From an uncultured Acetatifactor sp. (GTDB taxonomy: Bacteria > Bacillota > Clostridia > Lachnospirales > Lachnospiraceae), in contig CAJGCP010000011.1 of NCBI GenBank assembly GCA_904501885.1, positions 1 to 64,000 on the forward strand: a stretch of 64,000 nucleotides of DNA. The letters run 5' to 3'. A program made the position numbers and the translations under genes. Positions 28,264-37,008 of this stretch are shown here, in pieces; the stretch's first letter is position 1, and each line of letters starts with the position of its first letter. Under the pieces are notes generated by a model. It searched no databases. It was not told the DNA's origin and saw only the letters and a list, made by a program, of their open reading frames with translations.

Positions 28264-29562
28264 GTGATTTGGAATGAAGCAAAAGAGTGCATGAGCCGTG
28301 AGGAAATGAATGCCCTGCAGAGCAAAAGGCTGGTAAAAACCGTAGATAGGATATACCACAATGTGGAGCACTATCGCAAGAAGATGCAGGACATCGGATT
28401 AGAACCCGGTGATATCAAGGGCATTGAGGATTTGCATAAGCTTCCTTTTACCACCAAGTCTGATTTAAGAGACACCTATCCCTTTGGATTATTTGCGGTA
28501 CCTCAGTCTGAGATTGTCCGTGTCCATGCTTCCAGTGGAACTACCGGTAAAGCCACAGTGGTAGGCTATACCAGAAGAGATATTGAAATCTGGTCCGAAT
28601 GTGTCACCAGAGCCTTTGCACAGGCTGGACTGGGTCGTGAGGATGTAATCCAGATTGCCTACGGATATGGATTGTTCACTGGCGGTTTGGGCGCTCATTA
28701 CGGAGCGGAAAACCTGGGCGCAACGGTAGTGCCCATGTCTACCGGCAACACGAAGAAACTGACCACCATGATGAAGGACTTTGGTGCCACTGCCATTGCC
28801 TGCACCCCCTCCTACCTCCTGCACATTGCGGAGACCCTGGAAGCGGATGGTGATTTGGATAAGATTAAATTGAAGGCTGCCATCTGCGGTGCAGAGCCTT
28901 GGACAGAACAGATGCGCAAGCAGGTAGAGCAAAAGTTGAATATCAATGCATTTGATATCTATGGACTGTCAGAAGTGATGGGACCCGGTGTGGCATGTGA
29001 CTGTATTTATCACAAGGGCCTTCATGTATATGAAGACCACTTCCTGCCGGAGATTATTGATCCTGAGACCTTGCAACCCTTGCCGGAAGGTGAGGTGGGA
29101 GAGTTGGTATTCACCACCCTTACCAAAGAGGGACTTCCTTTGCTTCGCTATCGTACTCGCGATTTGACCAGTATTACATACGAGAAATGCGAGTGTGGCA
29201 GAACCTTGGCGCGTATCAGCAGATTCAAAGGACGAAGCGATGATATGCTCATCATCCGTGGTGTCAATGTATTCCCCTCACAGATTGAAGCTGCCCTTTT
29301 GGAGATGGGAGAAACTGCGCCTCACTACATGCTAATTGTGGATAGAGTGAACAATTTGGATAGCTTGGAAGTGCAGGTGGAAGTGGACGAGAAATTCTTC
29401 TCCGACAGAATCAGTGAACTGGAAAAATTGTCCAAAAAGATTGCTACGGTGATTCAGCATGCAATTGGTTTGGCAGTCAAGGTAAAATTAGTAGAGCCCC
29501 GATCCATAGAGCGCAGTATGGGCAAAGCCGTACACGTGATCGACAAGCGTAAACTTGTTTAA
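28264..29562 (+). CDS. paaK: Phenylacetate-CoA ligase
   Basis: This 432-residue enzyme activates phenylacetate (or a related aryl acetate) to its CoA thioester with ATP. It starts at GTG 28264. The ATP loop [16 protein letters not shown], the [11 protein letters not shown] motif and the YRTRDLTSI hinge agree with PaaK. Coupled to IorAB it can provide or consume arylacetyl-CoA. A second unrelated CoA synthetase begins the same operon. Confidence 0.94.
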   Translation: MIWNEAKECMSREEMNALQSKRLVKTVDRIYHNVEHYRKKMQDIGLEPGDIKGIEDLHKLPFTTKSDLRDTYPFGLFAVPQSEIVRVHASSGTTGKATVVGYTRRDIEIWSECVTRAFAQAGLGREDVIQIAYGYGLFTGGLGAHYGAENLGATVVPMSTGNTKKLTTMMKDFGATAIACTPSYLLHIAETLEADGDLDKIKLKAAICGAEPWTEQMRKQVEQKLNINAFDIYGLSEVMGPGVACDCIYHKGLHVYEDHFLPEIIDPETLQPLPEGEVGELVFTTLTKEGLPLLRYRTRDLTSITYEKCECGRTLARISRFKGRSDDMLIIRGVNVFPSQIEAALLEMGETAPHYMLIVDRVNNLDSLEVQVEVDEKFFSDRISELEKLSKKIATVIQHAIGLAVKVKLVEPRSIERSMGKAVHVIDKRKLV

Positions 29563-29583
29563 GATGGCAGGAAGGAGTCGGAT

Positions 29584-29994
29584 ATGTTTATCAATCAATT
29601 ATCGGTTTTTATAGAAAATGAAGAAGGACGCTTGGGAAAGGTTTTGGATATTTTGAAGCAGGAAGACATCAATATTATTTCCTTGTCCCTGGCAGACAGC
29701 AGTGAATTTGGTTTGCTTCGTATGATTGTATCTGATGCAGAAAAGGGGAAGAGTGCGCTTAGAACCAACGGATTCTCTACCATGCTTACTCCCGTGTTGG
29801 CGGTAAAGCTGACCCATCAGGTGGGCGCTTTGCAGAATGTGTTGGCGGAAATATGCAAAGAGAATATCAATATCGAATATACCTATGCTCTTGCCACCGG
29901 CACAGGCGATGCCTCCATCGTCATCAAGACAGAGGATTTGGAAAAAACTGCGCAGGTGCTGAAAAACGCAGGCGTGGAATTGCTAAATTTCTAA
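29584..29994 (+). CDS. ACT-domain protein, tandem
   Basis: The 136-residue protein consists of two ACT folds: FINQLSVFIENEEGRLGKVLDIL and, near residue 70, AVKLTHQVGALQNVLAEI. ACT domains bind amino acids. Such proteins are habitually linked to paaK and iorAB, so a role as aromatic amino-acid sensor for this operon is likely. The start has AAGGAGTCGG. No catalytic domain is attached. Confidence 0.9.
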   Translation: MFINQLSVFIENEEGRLGKVLDILKQEDINIISLSLADSSEFGLLRMIVSDAEKGKSALRTNGFSTMLTPVLAVKLTHQVGALQNVLAEICKENINIEYTYALATGTGDASIVIKTEDLEKTAQVLKNAGVELLNF

Positions 29995-30009
29995 ATATTT
30001 ACAAAATTA

Positions 30010-30041
30010 CCCTTGCATTTTATGCAGGGGTTTTGTATAAT
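30010..30041 (+). promoter_or_regulatory. Symporter promoter overlapping a terminator-like hairpin
   Basis: TTGCAT (30013-30018), 17 nt and a perfect TATAAT (30036-30041) form a promoter. The same bases hold an 8-bp hairpin (30010-30017 with 30023-30030) followed by TTTT, which could end transcripts of the ACT gene. Confidence 0.7.
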
Positions 30042-30053
30042 CAAATACACCAG

Positions 30054-30080
30054 CACTTTAAAGCGCAACACTTTAAAGTG
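30054..30080 (+). repeat. CACTTTAAAG direct repeats with a 12-bp palindrome
   Basis: CACTTTAAAG occurs at 30054-30063 and 30069-30078, 15 bp apart; the second is part of the palindrome CACTTTAAAGTG. Their place just downstream of the -10 suggests an operator. Confidence 0.5.
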
Positions 30081-30098
30081 ACAGAGGAGATGGAAGTT

Positions 30099-31622
30099 AT
30101 GTTTATTAAAATTATGTTATTGATTATATTCTTTGGCACCATGGTGGCAGTGGGCCTGTATTCCAGAAAACATGCAAATAGTGTCAATGATTTCGTATTA
30201 GGCGGAAGAAGCGTGGGCCCCTGGCTTACCGCTTTTGCATATGGTACTTCTTATTTTTCTGCAGTAGTATTTGTGGGCTACGCAGGGCAGTTTGGATATA
30301 AATATGGCTTGGCATCCACATGGATTGGTATCGGCAATGCCATTATCGGCTCTCTTTTGGCATGGGTTGTATTAGGCAGAAGAACCCGCATTATGAGTCA
30401 GCACTTGTCTGCCACTACCATGCCGGATTTCTTTGGCAAAAGATACGATTCCAAGGCACTTAAGATTGCGGCTTCTGCCATTTCTTTTATATTTCTGATC
30501 CCCTATACCGCATCCGTGTACAATGGTCTGTCCAGATTGTTTGGAATGGCCTTCGATATTCCGTACGCAGCCTGCGTGCTGGGTATGGCAGTACTGACCG
30601 GAGTATATGTGGTGTTGGGCGGCTATATGGCCACAGCCATCAATGATTTTATTCAGGGCATCATTATGCTGGTGGGTATTGTGGCTGTGATTGCATCTGT
30701 ATTGAATGGTCAGGGGGGCTTCTATGAGGCCATTAAGAATCTGACGGAAATTGAAAGCGATGTGGCCGTTACCATGGGACAAAAGGGAGTGTTTGCCTCC
30801 TTCTTTGGTCCGGATTTGCTTGGATTATTGGGGGTTGTTGTGTTGACTTCCTTAGGTACTTGGGGCCTTCCCCAGATGGTGCATAAATTCTATGCCATCA
30901 AAGACGAGAAATCCATCAAAACCGGCACCGTGATTTCTACGCTTTTTGCTGTGGTAGTATCCGGTGGCTGTTACTTCTTGGGAGGATTTGCAAGATTGTT
31001 TGACACCCCTGCAATTTATGGTGAGAATGGAGCGATTGTGTACGATGCCATTATCCCCAGCATGCTGGCAACCTTGTCTGATTTGTTGATTGGCATTGTG
31101 GTGGTGCTAGTACTGTCCGCATCCATGTCCACCTTGTCCTCGCTGGTACTGACTTCCAGTTCCACTCTGACGCTGGATTTGTTGAAGGACAACGTGATTA
31201 AAAATATGAACGAGAAAAAGCAATTACTTTGGATGCGCGTGATGCTGGTATTTTTTGTTGTGATTTCTGTGGTGATTGCATTGGATCCCCCCACTTTCAT
31301 TGCGCAACTGATGGGTATTTCCTGGGGGGCTTTGGCAGGTGCTTTTCTGGCACCGTTCCTATACGGAATGTACTGGAAGGGCGTGACGAAGGCGTCCGTT
31401 TGGGCCAGCTTCGCTTGTGGCGTGCTTCTGACGGTTTCCAATATGTTTTTGAAGTTTATTGCATCTCCCATCAATGCGGGTGCCGTTGCTATGGTGGCAG
31501 GTATGATTGTGGTACCTGTAGTGAGCTCGATTTCTCCCAAAATGAACAAGCAAAAGGTGGATGAAATCTTTACTTGTCTGGACGAGACGGTGGTGGTAAA
31601 AAAGACAAGAGCCATCGACTGA
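30099..31622 (+). CDS. Sodium:solute symporter (SSSF)
   Basis: The 507-residue protein has about 13 membrane helices. ATG 30099 is preceded by GAGGAGA at 8 nt; the open frame upstream overlaps the ACT gene and is not coding. The core shows FVLGGRSVGPWLTAFAYGTSYFSA-like sequence (first half at about 30-55), typical of the PutP/SSSF family, and conserved Ser/Thr in SASMSTLSSLVL. Solutes of the family include amino acids, sugars and carboxylates; being behind the aryl-acid operon, an organic acid or amino acid is plausible. Confidence 0.9.
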   Translation: MFIKIMLLIIFFGTMVAVGLYSRKHANSVNDFVLGGRSVGPWLTAFAYGTSYFSAVVFVGYAGQFGYKYGLASTWIGIGNAIIGSLLAWVVLGRRTRIMSQHLSATTMPDFFGKRYDSKALKIAASAISFIFLIPYTASVYNGLSRLFGMAFDIPYAACVLGMAVLTGVYVVLGGYMATAINDFIQGIIMLVGIVAVIASVLNGQGGFYEAIKNLTEIESDVAVTMGQKGVFASFFGPDLLGLLGVVVLTSLGTWGLPQMVHKFYAIKDEKSIKTGTVISTLFAVVVSGGCYFLGGFARLFDTPAIYGENGAIVYDAIIPSMLATLSDLLIGIVVVLVLSASMSTLSSLVLTSSSTLTLDLLKDNVIKNMNEKKQLLWMRVMLVFFVVISVVIALDPPTFIAQLMGISWGALAGAFLAPFLYGMYWKGVTKASVWASFACGVLLTVSNMFLKFIASPINAGAVAMVAGMIVVPVVSSISPKMNKQKVDEIFTCLDETVVVKKTRAID

Positions 31623-31650
31623 TTTCAGATATTTTTTGTGCAAAAAGAAC

Positions 31651-31679
31651 TTGCAATACCGCAGGTTTCTGTGTAATAT
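31651..31679 (+). promoter_or_regulatory. Promoter of the purine riboswitch operon
   Basis: TTGCAA, 17 nt and TAATAT place the start of transcription just ahead of the ZTP aptamer. Confidence 0.72.
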
Positions 31680-31685
31680 TTAAGT

Positions 31686-31758
31686 AGTGGCTGCATGACT
31701 GGCGGAAGTGGAGAAACCACAGGGAGTGCAGTAGAGAGTTTAGCCGACCGCCTGGGCA
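31686..31758 (+). ncRNA. ZTP (pfl) riboswitch aptamer
   Basis: The RNA shows the pfl signature: a first helix CTGCA/TGCAG (31691-31695 with 31727-31731) around TGACTGGCGG, an inner hairpin GTGG/CCAC (31708-31720), then GCCGACCGCCTGGGCA (31743-31758). The aptamer binds ZMP/ZTP, the AICAR nucleotide that builds up when 10-formyl-THF is short. It precedes genes of the last two purine steps, which fits exactly. Confidence 0.92.
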
Positions 31759-31791
31759 CTGATTATTTGTAGTGCCCGGAGGTCGTTTTTT
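31745..31791 (+). terminator. Riboswitch-controlled terminator
   Basis: CGACC and GGGCACT (31745-31760) pair with AGTGCCC and GGTCG (31771-31785), then TTTTTT. The left arm shares bases with the aptamer end, so ligand binding should prevent the terminator: an ON switch. Confidence 0.9.
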
Positions 31792-31858
31792 ATTTCCAGG
31801 GAAGTTACAGGAACTGAAAAGCCAACGCGGGTGCGTGATAGGAAAGGAAGAAGAGAAC

Positions 31859-32566
31859 ATGTTACAACTCAAAGAAGAATTGAAGAACAATGAATATCCC
31901 GGAAGAGGTATTGTGATTGGCCGTTCTGCGGATGGTACCAAGGCGGTAACTGCATATTTTATCATGGGCAGAAGTTCTAACAGCCGTAACCGAGTGTTTG
32001 TCACCGAAGGTGAGGGAATCCGTACCCAAGCCTTTGACCCTTCTAAATTGGAAGACCCCAGTTTGATTATTTATGCACCTGTGCGCGTGCTTGGCAATTC
32101 AACCATCGTTACCAATGGCGACCAGACAGATACCATCTATGATGGTATGGCGGCAGGACTTACTTTTGAGCAGTCCTTGAGAAGCAGAGAATTCGAGCCT
32201 GATGCGCCCAATTACACCCCTAGAATTTCCGGTGTGATGAATATTAAAGATGGCGATTATGATTTTGCGATGTCTATTTTAAAGAGCAACAATGGAGATC
32301 CTTCCTGTTGTAATAGATACACTTTTACCTACGATGTACCTAAGGCAGGAGAGGGACGATTCATCCATACATATATGCATGACGGCAATCCCCTTCCCAG
32401 CTTCGCAGGAGAGCCCAAGGTGGTAGAAATCGCAGGAGATATTGATTCCTTTACCAAGGAAGTTTGGGAGAATTTGAATCCTGATAATAAGGTGTCTCTT
32501 TTTGTGAGATATATTGACATTGCGACCGGTGCCTATGAGACGCGCATTGTGAATAAAAATCAGTAA
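31859..32566 (+). CDS. IMP cyclohydrolase, PurO-type
   Basis: The 235-residue protein matches the IMP_cyclohyd family (PF07826) first described in archaea, with YPGRGIVIGRSADGTKAV near the N-terminus and GVMNIKDGDYDFAMSILKS centrally. It closes the ring of FAICAR to give IMP. The start ATG 31859 follows an AGGAAG site and the riboswitch. It replaces the N-terminal domain of bifunctional PurH; the next gene provides the other half. Confidence 0.88.
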   Translation: MLQLKEELKNNEYPGRGIVIGRSADGTKAVTAYFIMGRSSNSRNRVFVTEGEGIRTQAFDPSKLEDPSLIIYAPVRVLGNSTIVTNGDQTDTIYDGMAAGLTFEQSLRSREFEPDAPNYTPRISGVMNIKDGDYDFAMSILKSNNGDPSCCNRYTFTYDVPKAGEGRFIHTYMHDGNPLPSFAGEPKVVEIAGDIDSFTKEVWENLNPDNKVSLFVRYIDIATGAYETRIVNKNQ

Positions 32567-32606
32567 TAAAACGCAAACAAATAGACAGCGAGAAAGGAAC
32601 ATAAAC

Positions 32607-33785
32607 ATGAACGAAATGGAATTGAAATATGGTTGTAACCCCAACCAGAAACCTTCCCGTATTTATATGGAGGATGGCAGTGAATTGCCTGTTACCGTAC
32701 TTTGCGGTAAGCCCGGATATATTAACTTCCTGGACGCCTTCAACGGCTGGCAGTTGGTGAAAGAATTGAAGGAGGCAACCGGTCTTCCTGCAGCAACTTC
32801 TTTTAAGCATGTATCTCCCGCAGGTGCGGCAGTGGGACTTCCTTTGACAGAAACCTTAGCGAAGATTTACTGGGTGGATGACCTTGGTGAATTATCTCCT
32901 TTGGCATGTGCTTATGCCAGAGCGAGAGGTGCGGATAGAATGTCTTCCTTTGGCGATTTCATCGCTCTGTCCGATGTCTGTGACAAAGATACTGCTATGT
33001 TAATCAAGAGAGAAGTATCGGATGGTGTAATCGCACCCGGATACACTGAAGAAGCATTGGAAATCTTAAAGAGTAAGAAGAATGGTAACTACAATGTGAT
33101 TCAGATTGATGAGGCATACAAACCCGCTCCCGTGGAGAAAAAGCAGGTGTACGGCATCACTTTTGAGCAGGGAAGAAACGAGCTGGACATTGACGGCGAA
33201 CTGCTTTCCAATTTGGTGACTGCAAACAAGGAAATCCCGGAAGAAGCATTGATTGACATGAAGATTGCATTGATTACCTTAAAGTATACCCAGTCCAATT
33301 CTGTGTGCTATGTGAAGGGTGGTCAGGCCATCGGTATCGGTGCAGGACAGCAGTCCCGTATCCATTGTACCAGACTGGCAGGAAGCAAAGCAGATAACTG
33401 GTTCCTGCGTCAGGCACCCCAGGTTATGAATCTGGAATTTGTGGATGGTCTTGGCAGAGCCAACAGAGACAATGCTATCGATGTGTACATCGGCGATGAG
33501 TACATGGACGTATTGACAGATGGCGCGTGGGAGAGTATCTTTAAAGTAAAGCCTCCCGTATTCACCAGAGAAGAAAAGAGAGCATGGCTGGATAAAATGC
33601 AGGATGTAACTCTGGGTTCCGATGCCTTCTTCCCCTTCTCCGACAACATCGAGAGAGCACACAAGAGCGGTGTAAAATACATTGCTCAGCCCGGTGGCTC
33701 TGTGCGTGATGATGCAGTCATTGAATGTGCAGACAAATACAACATGGCCATGGCATTTACAGGAATCAGATTGTTCCATCATTAA
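32607..33785 (+). CDS. purH: AICAR formyltransferase (PurH transformylase domain only)
   Basis: The 392-residue protein transfers the formyl group of 10-formyl-THF to AICAR. It carries FKHVSPAGAAVG, with catalytic Lys-His, and a C-terminal DDAVIECADKYNMAMAFTG stretch equivalent to the end of PurH. The MGS-like cyclohydrolase domain is absent, as expected with the separate PurO-type gene upstream. A GAAAGGAAC site precedes ATG. Confidence 0.93.
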   Translation: MNEMELKYGCNPNQKPSRIYMEDGSELPVTVLCGKPGYINFLDAFNGWQLVKELKEATGLPAATSFKHVSPAGAAVGLPLTETLAKIYWVDDLGELSPLACAYARARGADRMSSFGDFIALSDVCDKDTAMLIKREVSDGVIAPGYTEEALEILKSKKNGNYNVIQIDEAYKPAPVEKKQVYGITFEQGRNELDIDGELLSNLVTANKEIPEEALIDMKIALITLKYTQSNSVCYVKGGQAIGIGAGQQSRIHCTRLAGSKADNWFLRQAPQVMNLEFVDGLGRANRDNAIDVYIGDEYMDVLTDGAWESIFKVKPPVFTREEKRAWLDKMQDVTLGSDAFFPFSDNIERAHKSGVKYIAQPGGSVRDDAVIECADKYNMAMAFTGIRLFHH

Positions 33786-33810
33786 TGGATGCGGCATAGA
33801 AAACATAACG

Positions 33811-33865
33811 AAGCCCCCTCCCCGAGAAGTATTCTCTTATACTTCTCCTAGGAGGGGGCTTTTGT
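33811..33865. terminator. Strong hairpin terminator after purH
   Basis: AAGCCCCCTCC and GAGAAGTAT arms pair with ATACTTCTC and GGAGGGGGCTT, then TTTTGTG. The A-run on the left may also stop the converging glycosidase-like transcript. Confidence 0.85.
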
Positions 33866-33913
33866 GTTGTCTTGTGCTTTTGAAATCTTATTTTACAATC
33901 TTTGCATAAAACC

Positions 33914-35932
33914 TTATCTTTCTAAGAAAATGGTAGCCACACCATAAGGAATCAATGCAGGAAGTTTCACAATGATTTCATCTTCGCTTATTTCTTTATA
34001 GTCAAGTATGATATCTTTTCCGTAGGCATCCATTACTCGTACCCTGGTTCCGAAAGGCTTGCGTACGGCAACCTCCATTTCTGCAGTGCCATTCTGGGAA
34101 GTGGAAGCAATCGTAACTGCCATGGTGCGTCCGTCACTGTCCACGCAAGGGGTCAGGGATGCCTGTTCCTCCGCTAGGATGCGTGCGGGCATGATGCAGA
34201 TAGCGTCCAATGCAGACAGGATTTCGTTTCGCTTTGCAGAGCTTACCAAATCGCTCCACAGGCTATATCCGAAAATCGCCCATTTTGCTTTGGATTGCGT
34301 CAATTCTGTGACAATGGTGCAGGCACCCAAACAGGAGCCGTCGCTCAGGATTTCATTGTTGTGAATGGTTCCTAACACTTCTGTGCGACCATCCAAATCG
34401 TGGTAGCTGTATCGCCTCATAGGGCTTGCTGCATAGGGATTTTCATCATAGAAAAGACCACACTTTTCTCCGTTCAGAGGACTGCCGGTAAAGTACTCGA
34501 TTGTGAGATAGTGGGCTTCCTTGGGGGTCAGTGCAAAGTGATTTGCATAGCCTCTTTCCATAATTTTGACAACACTTTCTCCGTCAACCAATACGGGCTG
34601 TGTCAATAGGAATTCGATTTCTTCGTTGGTCAGTCCGTCTACAATATCGTGGTGCAGCAAATATGCTGCAGGTCCTTTCTTTTCGTAGGTCAAGGGTACG
34701 CCGATTCGGGTCAGATTGATATCGGATTCACCGATGATCCAGTCCCAAGCCACAAGACCTTTTTCTCTGGGATAAATGCGCAGATGCTGCTTTTCACCGG
34801 TGAAAATATTCAAACCACCGCGATGAGCATGGCGGGACAGATCGGACAGTTTTTCCCAGTAAGGACGGGCCGTTGCGATTGCTGCAAATATTTTCTCATA
34901 GTAAGCCATGGGCTCGTGTACGGACTGTACATCGGTGTAGGATAGACCGGTACATGCGCCCATTGCCAAATCCATGGTGGATTCGTTTAGGATACCACCA
35001 ATACTTTTGCCAAATACAACCCCGGGAAGATTTTCGATTTCTGCAATGCATGCAGTTACATAAGGGGGTAAAATGGAATTTGCCATATTCAAGGAGAAAA
35101 ACTTCTTATACTGATCCCAAGGTGCTTTGTCATTATAATAGCGTCCGCCGGGACGGGTTTCCACTTCCTTGCCGCTTGCATCGTGATAAGCCCCTAAAAT
35201 ATGCTCGTCGTTAGCGCCAAGGTAATTGTGTTCATGTTCATATTCGTGTCCGAACAGGGTGTCGGGGGCAACTTCTAAAGCGGCCTTGGACGCCTCGTAA
35301 ACAAATTCGTATACGCCTTGACGGATGAAGTTAATGTATTTCTCCCGCAGGTCCATATCGGAGTAGTTCATCTTCTCTACCAGTTCTTCCCTTGTGTAGG
35401 AAGTGCCGTTTTCTTCATTGAACTTAGCGATGCAACGGTCACAATAGCAGGCAAATTTATTGGGCTTGTGATTCAGGGGACGAAGGTCGTCGTCAAACCA
35501 CAGGCGGTAGGGCTTAAGGATGCTGACATAGGTCTGTACCACATCGTGGATGTGTTTTTTAAACTGTTTGCTTCTCCAACAGAAGCAACTCATATTTTTG
35601 ATGCCTTCCGGACCCACCAAATAGGGGTCTTCACCATCAGGCAACATACCCAGTACGTAGGTATCCTTTTTCTCGGGATTTAATTGTGCCCAGTCGCAAT
35701 GGCCGATGGTATTGGCTATCTGCATAGAGACCCGCAATCCGCCTTTGCGTAAAATATCTGCGGCCTCCACCCAGCTTTCCGCATACTCGCGATGCTTTTC
35801 AATGGAAGGGTAGTAGCCGATACTGGTCAGCCATACGGTGTCACAGGAACCCGGGTGGCGGTTAATAGCTTCCACCAATTCCCTCGCACGTTCCGGTTCT
35901 CTTTGGAATAGTCCTAATCTGTAAGTAATCAT
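33914..35932 (-). CDS. Glycoside-hydrolase-like TIM-barrel protein, family unassigned
   Basis: The 672-residue protein has no signal peptide. Residues 1-400 look like a TIM barrel of the GH42/beta-galactosidase type: YRLWFDDDLRP followed by CYCDRCIAKFNEENG, a CxCx2C metal-like site often seen in such enzymes, and FGHEYEHEHN. A middle alpha/beta domain (about 420-560) resembles the trimerisation domain, and a beta-sandwich ends the protein. Substrate is unknown. It lies downstream of a DMT transporter and under the divergent AraC regulator, so a glycoside taken up from outside is likely. Confidence 0.6.
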   Translation of the reverse strand: MITYRLGLFQREPERARELVEAINRHPGSCDTVWLTSIGYYPSIEKHREYAESWVEAADILRKGGLRVSMQIANTIGHCDWAQLNPEKKDTYVLGMLPDGEDPYLVGPEGIKNMSCFCWRSKQFKKHIHDVVQTYVSILKPYRLWFDDDLRPLNHKPNKFACYCDRCIAKFNEENGTSYTREELVEKMNYSDMDLREKYINFIRQGVYEFVYEASKAALEVAPDTLFGHEYEHEHNYLGANDEHILGAYHDASGKEVETRPGGRYYNDKAPWDQYKKFFSLNMANSILPPYVTACIAEIENLPGVVFGKSIGGILNESTMDLAMGACTGLSYTDVQSVHEPMAYYEKIFAAIATARPYWEKLSDLSRHAHRGGLNIFTGEKQHLRIYPREKGLVAWDWIIGESDINLTRIGVPLTYEKKGPAAYLLHHDIVDGLTNEEIEFLLTQPVLVDGESVVKIMERGYANHFALTPKEAHYLTIEYFTGSPLNGEKCGLFYDENPYAASPMRRYSYHDLDGRTEVLGTIHNNEILSDGSCLGACTIVTELTQSKAKWAIFGYSLWSDLVSSAKRNEILSALDAICIMPARILAEEQASLTPCVDSDGRTMAVTIASTSQNGTAEMEVAVRKPFGTRVRVMDAYGKDIILDYKEISEDEIIVKLPALIPYGVATIFLER

Positions 35933-35974
35933 AATCGTGATTTCCTTTCTGCCACAGGTTTTATTTTTTGTGTA

Positions 35975-36880
35975 TTATTCTAAGAACATAAATGTGCCGG
36001 CCAGGCATAAGCCGATGCTGATCCATTCTCTTTTGGAAGGTTTCTCGCCAAAGAATATCAGGGCCATAATGCCGGTCAAGACGATGGTGCCGCCTGTGAT
36101 CATAGGATAGAGAACACTTGCGTCCAGATTCTTTGCTCCTTCTAATTGTAGAAGAGAAGAGATACTTCCTAAGAGACTGTAAAGAGCTACAATACCAATT
36201 AACAGGAGTACCTGTTTTGTGGTGGTAACAGGGCTCTTGGTTGTGGGATGATCCTCCACAGTATCCTCTACCATATGTTTGCGATGCCGGAACAACATTA
36301 CAGTCAAACTCATCAGGAAGGAAAATCCTGCAGAGTATACGGCATAAGTGGCTGTTTCCACGGTTCTATGTATGGTTTCAATCTGATGCAATTTGGAAAA
36401 TACACTGACCATTCCGTTTAAAAAGAAGATTGCCATCAGAGGAATAATCAGGCCGCTGCCGGCTTTTTCTTCTTTATCACGTGTCAAAATAATTGCTGCT
36501 ATGATGACACCCACACCCAGCACACGCATAATAGCCACAGGTTCATCCAGGAAAATCCAGCCCCAAAGCACCGGCAGTACCATGCCGCCGCTCATTAAAA
36601 ACAGCATATAGAGTGCCACGCAGCCCTTGGCCATAATATGGAAGCCAATGACGGTATACAGGAATCCGCACAGGGATTTCAGCGCAGCGTTAATCAGGGA
36701 ATACCAGGAAAAATCCATGGTAAACCCGCCGATAGCCAAGAGGGAAATAATGCAGAATACAGCAGAGTATACGCTGAAGCTTGCACCGCCCCAGGGACCG
36801 GCCTTTTTTTGATATACTTTTTGAAGAACAAAGCCGAAGGACATTAATATTACTGATAGAAAAACTAATATGTAATCCAT
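35975..36880 (-). CDS. EamA/DMT-family transporter
   Basis: This 301-residue membrane protein has about ten helices in two repeats, the second ending with AEKPSKREWIS-like sequence (FFGEKPSKREWISIGLCLAG), typical of EamA proteins. A polar insert between the halves contains a basic stretch near residue 200. The ATG is preceded by AAAGGAG. It is the first gene of a two-gene unit with the glycosidase-like protein; it may move a sugar or metabolite. Confidence 0.82.
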   Translation of the reverse strand: MDYILVFLSVILMSFGFVLQKVYQKKAGPWGGASFSVYSAVFCIISLLAIGGFTMDFSWYSLINAALKSLCGFLYTVIGFHIMAKGCVALYMLFLMSGGMVLPVLWGWIFLDEPVAIMRVLGVGVIIAAIILTRDKEEKAGSGLIIPLMAIFFLNGMVSVFSKLHQIETIHRTVETATYAVYSAGFSFLMSLTVMLFRHRKHMVEDTVEDHPTTKSPVTTTKQVLLLIGIVALYSLLGSISSLLQLEGAKNLDASVLYPMITGGTIVLTGIMALIFFGEKPSKREWISIGLCLAGTFMFLE

Positions 36881-36901
36881 TCAAAACTCCTTTCAGTCAG
36901 A

Positions 36902-36930
36902 TTGACAAATTTTTTCATACATGTTATAAA
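36902..36930 (+). promoter_or_regulatory. Promoter of the AraC-type regulator gene (37009)
   Basis: TTGACA, 17 nt and the extended -10 TGTTATAAA make a near-consensus promoter. Confidence 0.85.
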
Positions 36931-36949
36931 ATTAGCACACGCATATGCA

Positions 36950-36982
36950 TAAAAATATACGAGTCCTACTTAAAAATATGCG
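36950..36982 (+). repeat. Tandem operator-like repeats TAAAAATATRCG
   Basis: Two 12-bp copies (36950-36961 and 36971-36982) differ in one base and are 21 bp apart, two helical turns, as typical for AraC-family half-sites. They lie between the divergent genes. Confidence 0.6.
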
Positions 36983-37008
36983 ATTTTGGTCATAAATGGA
37001 GTGAAACC

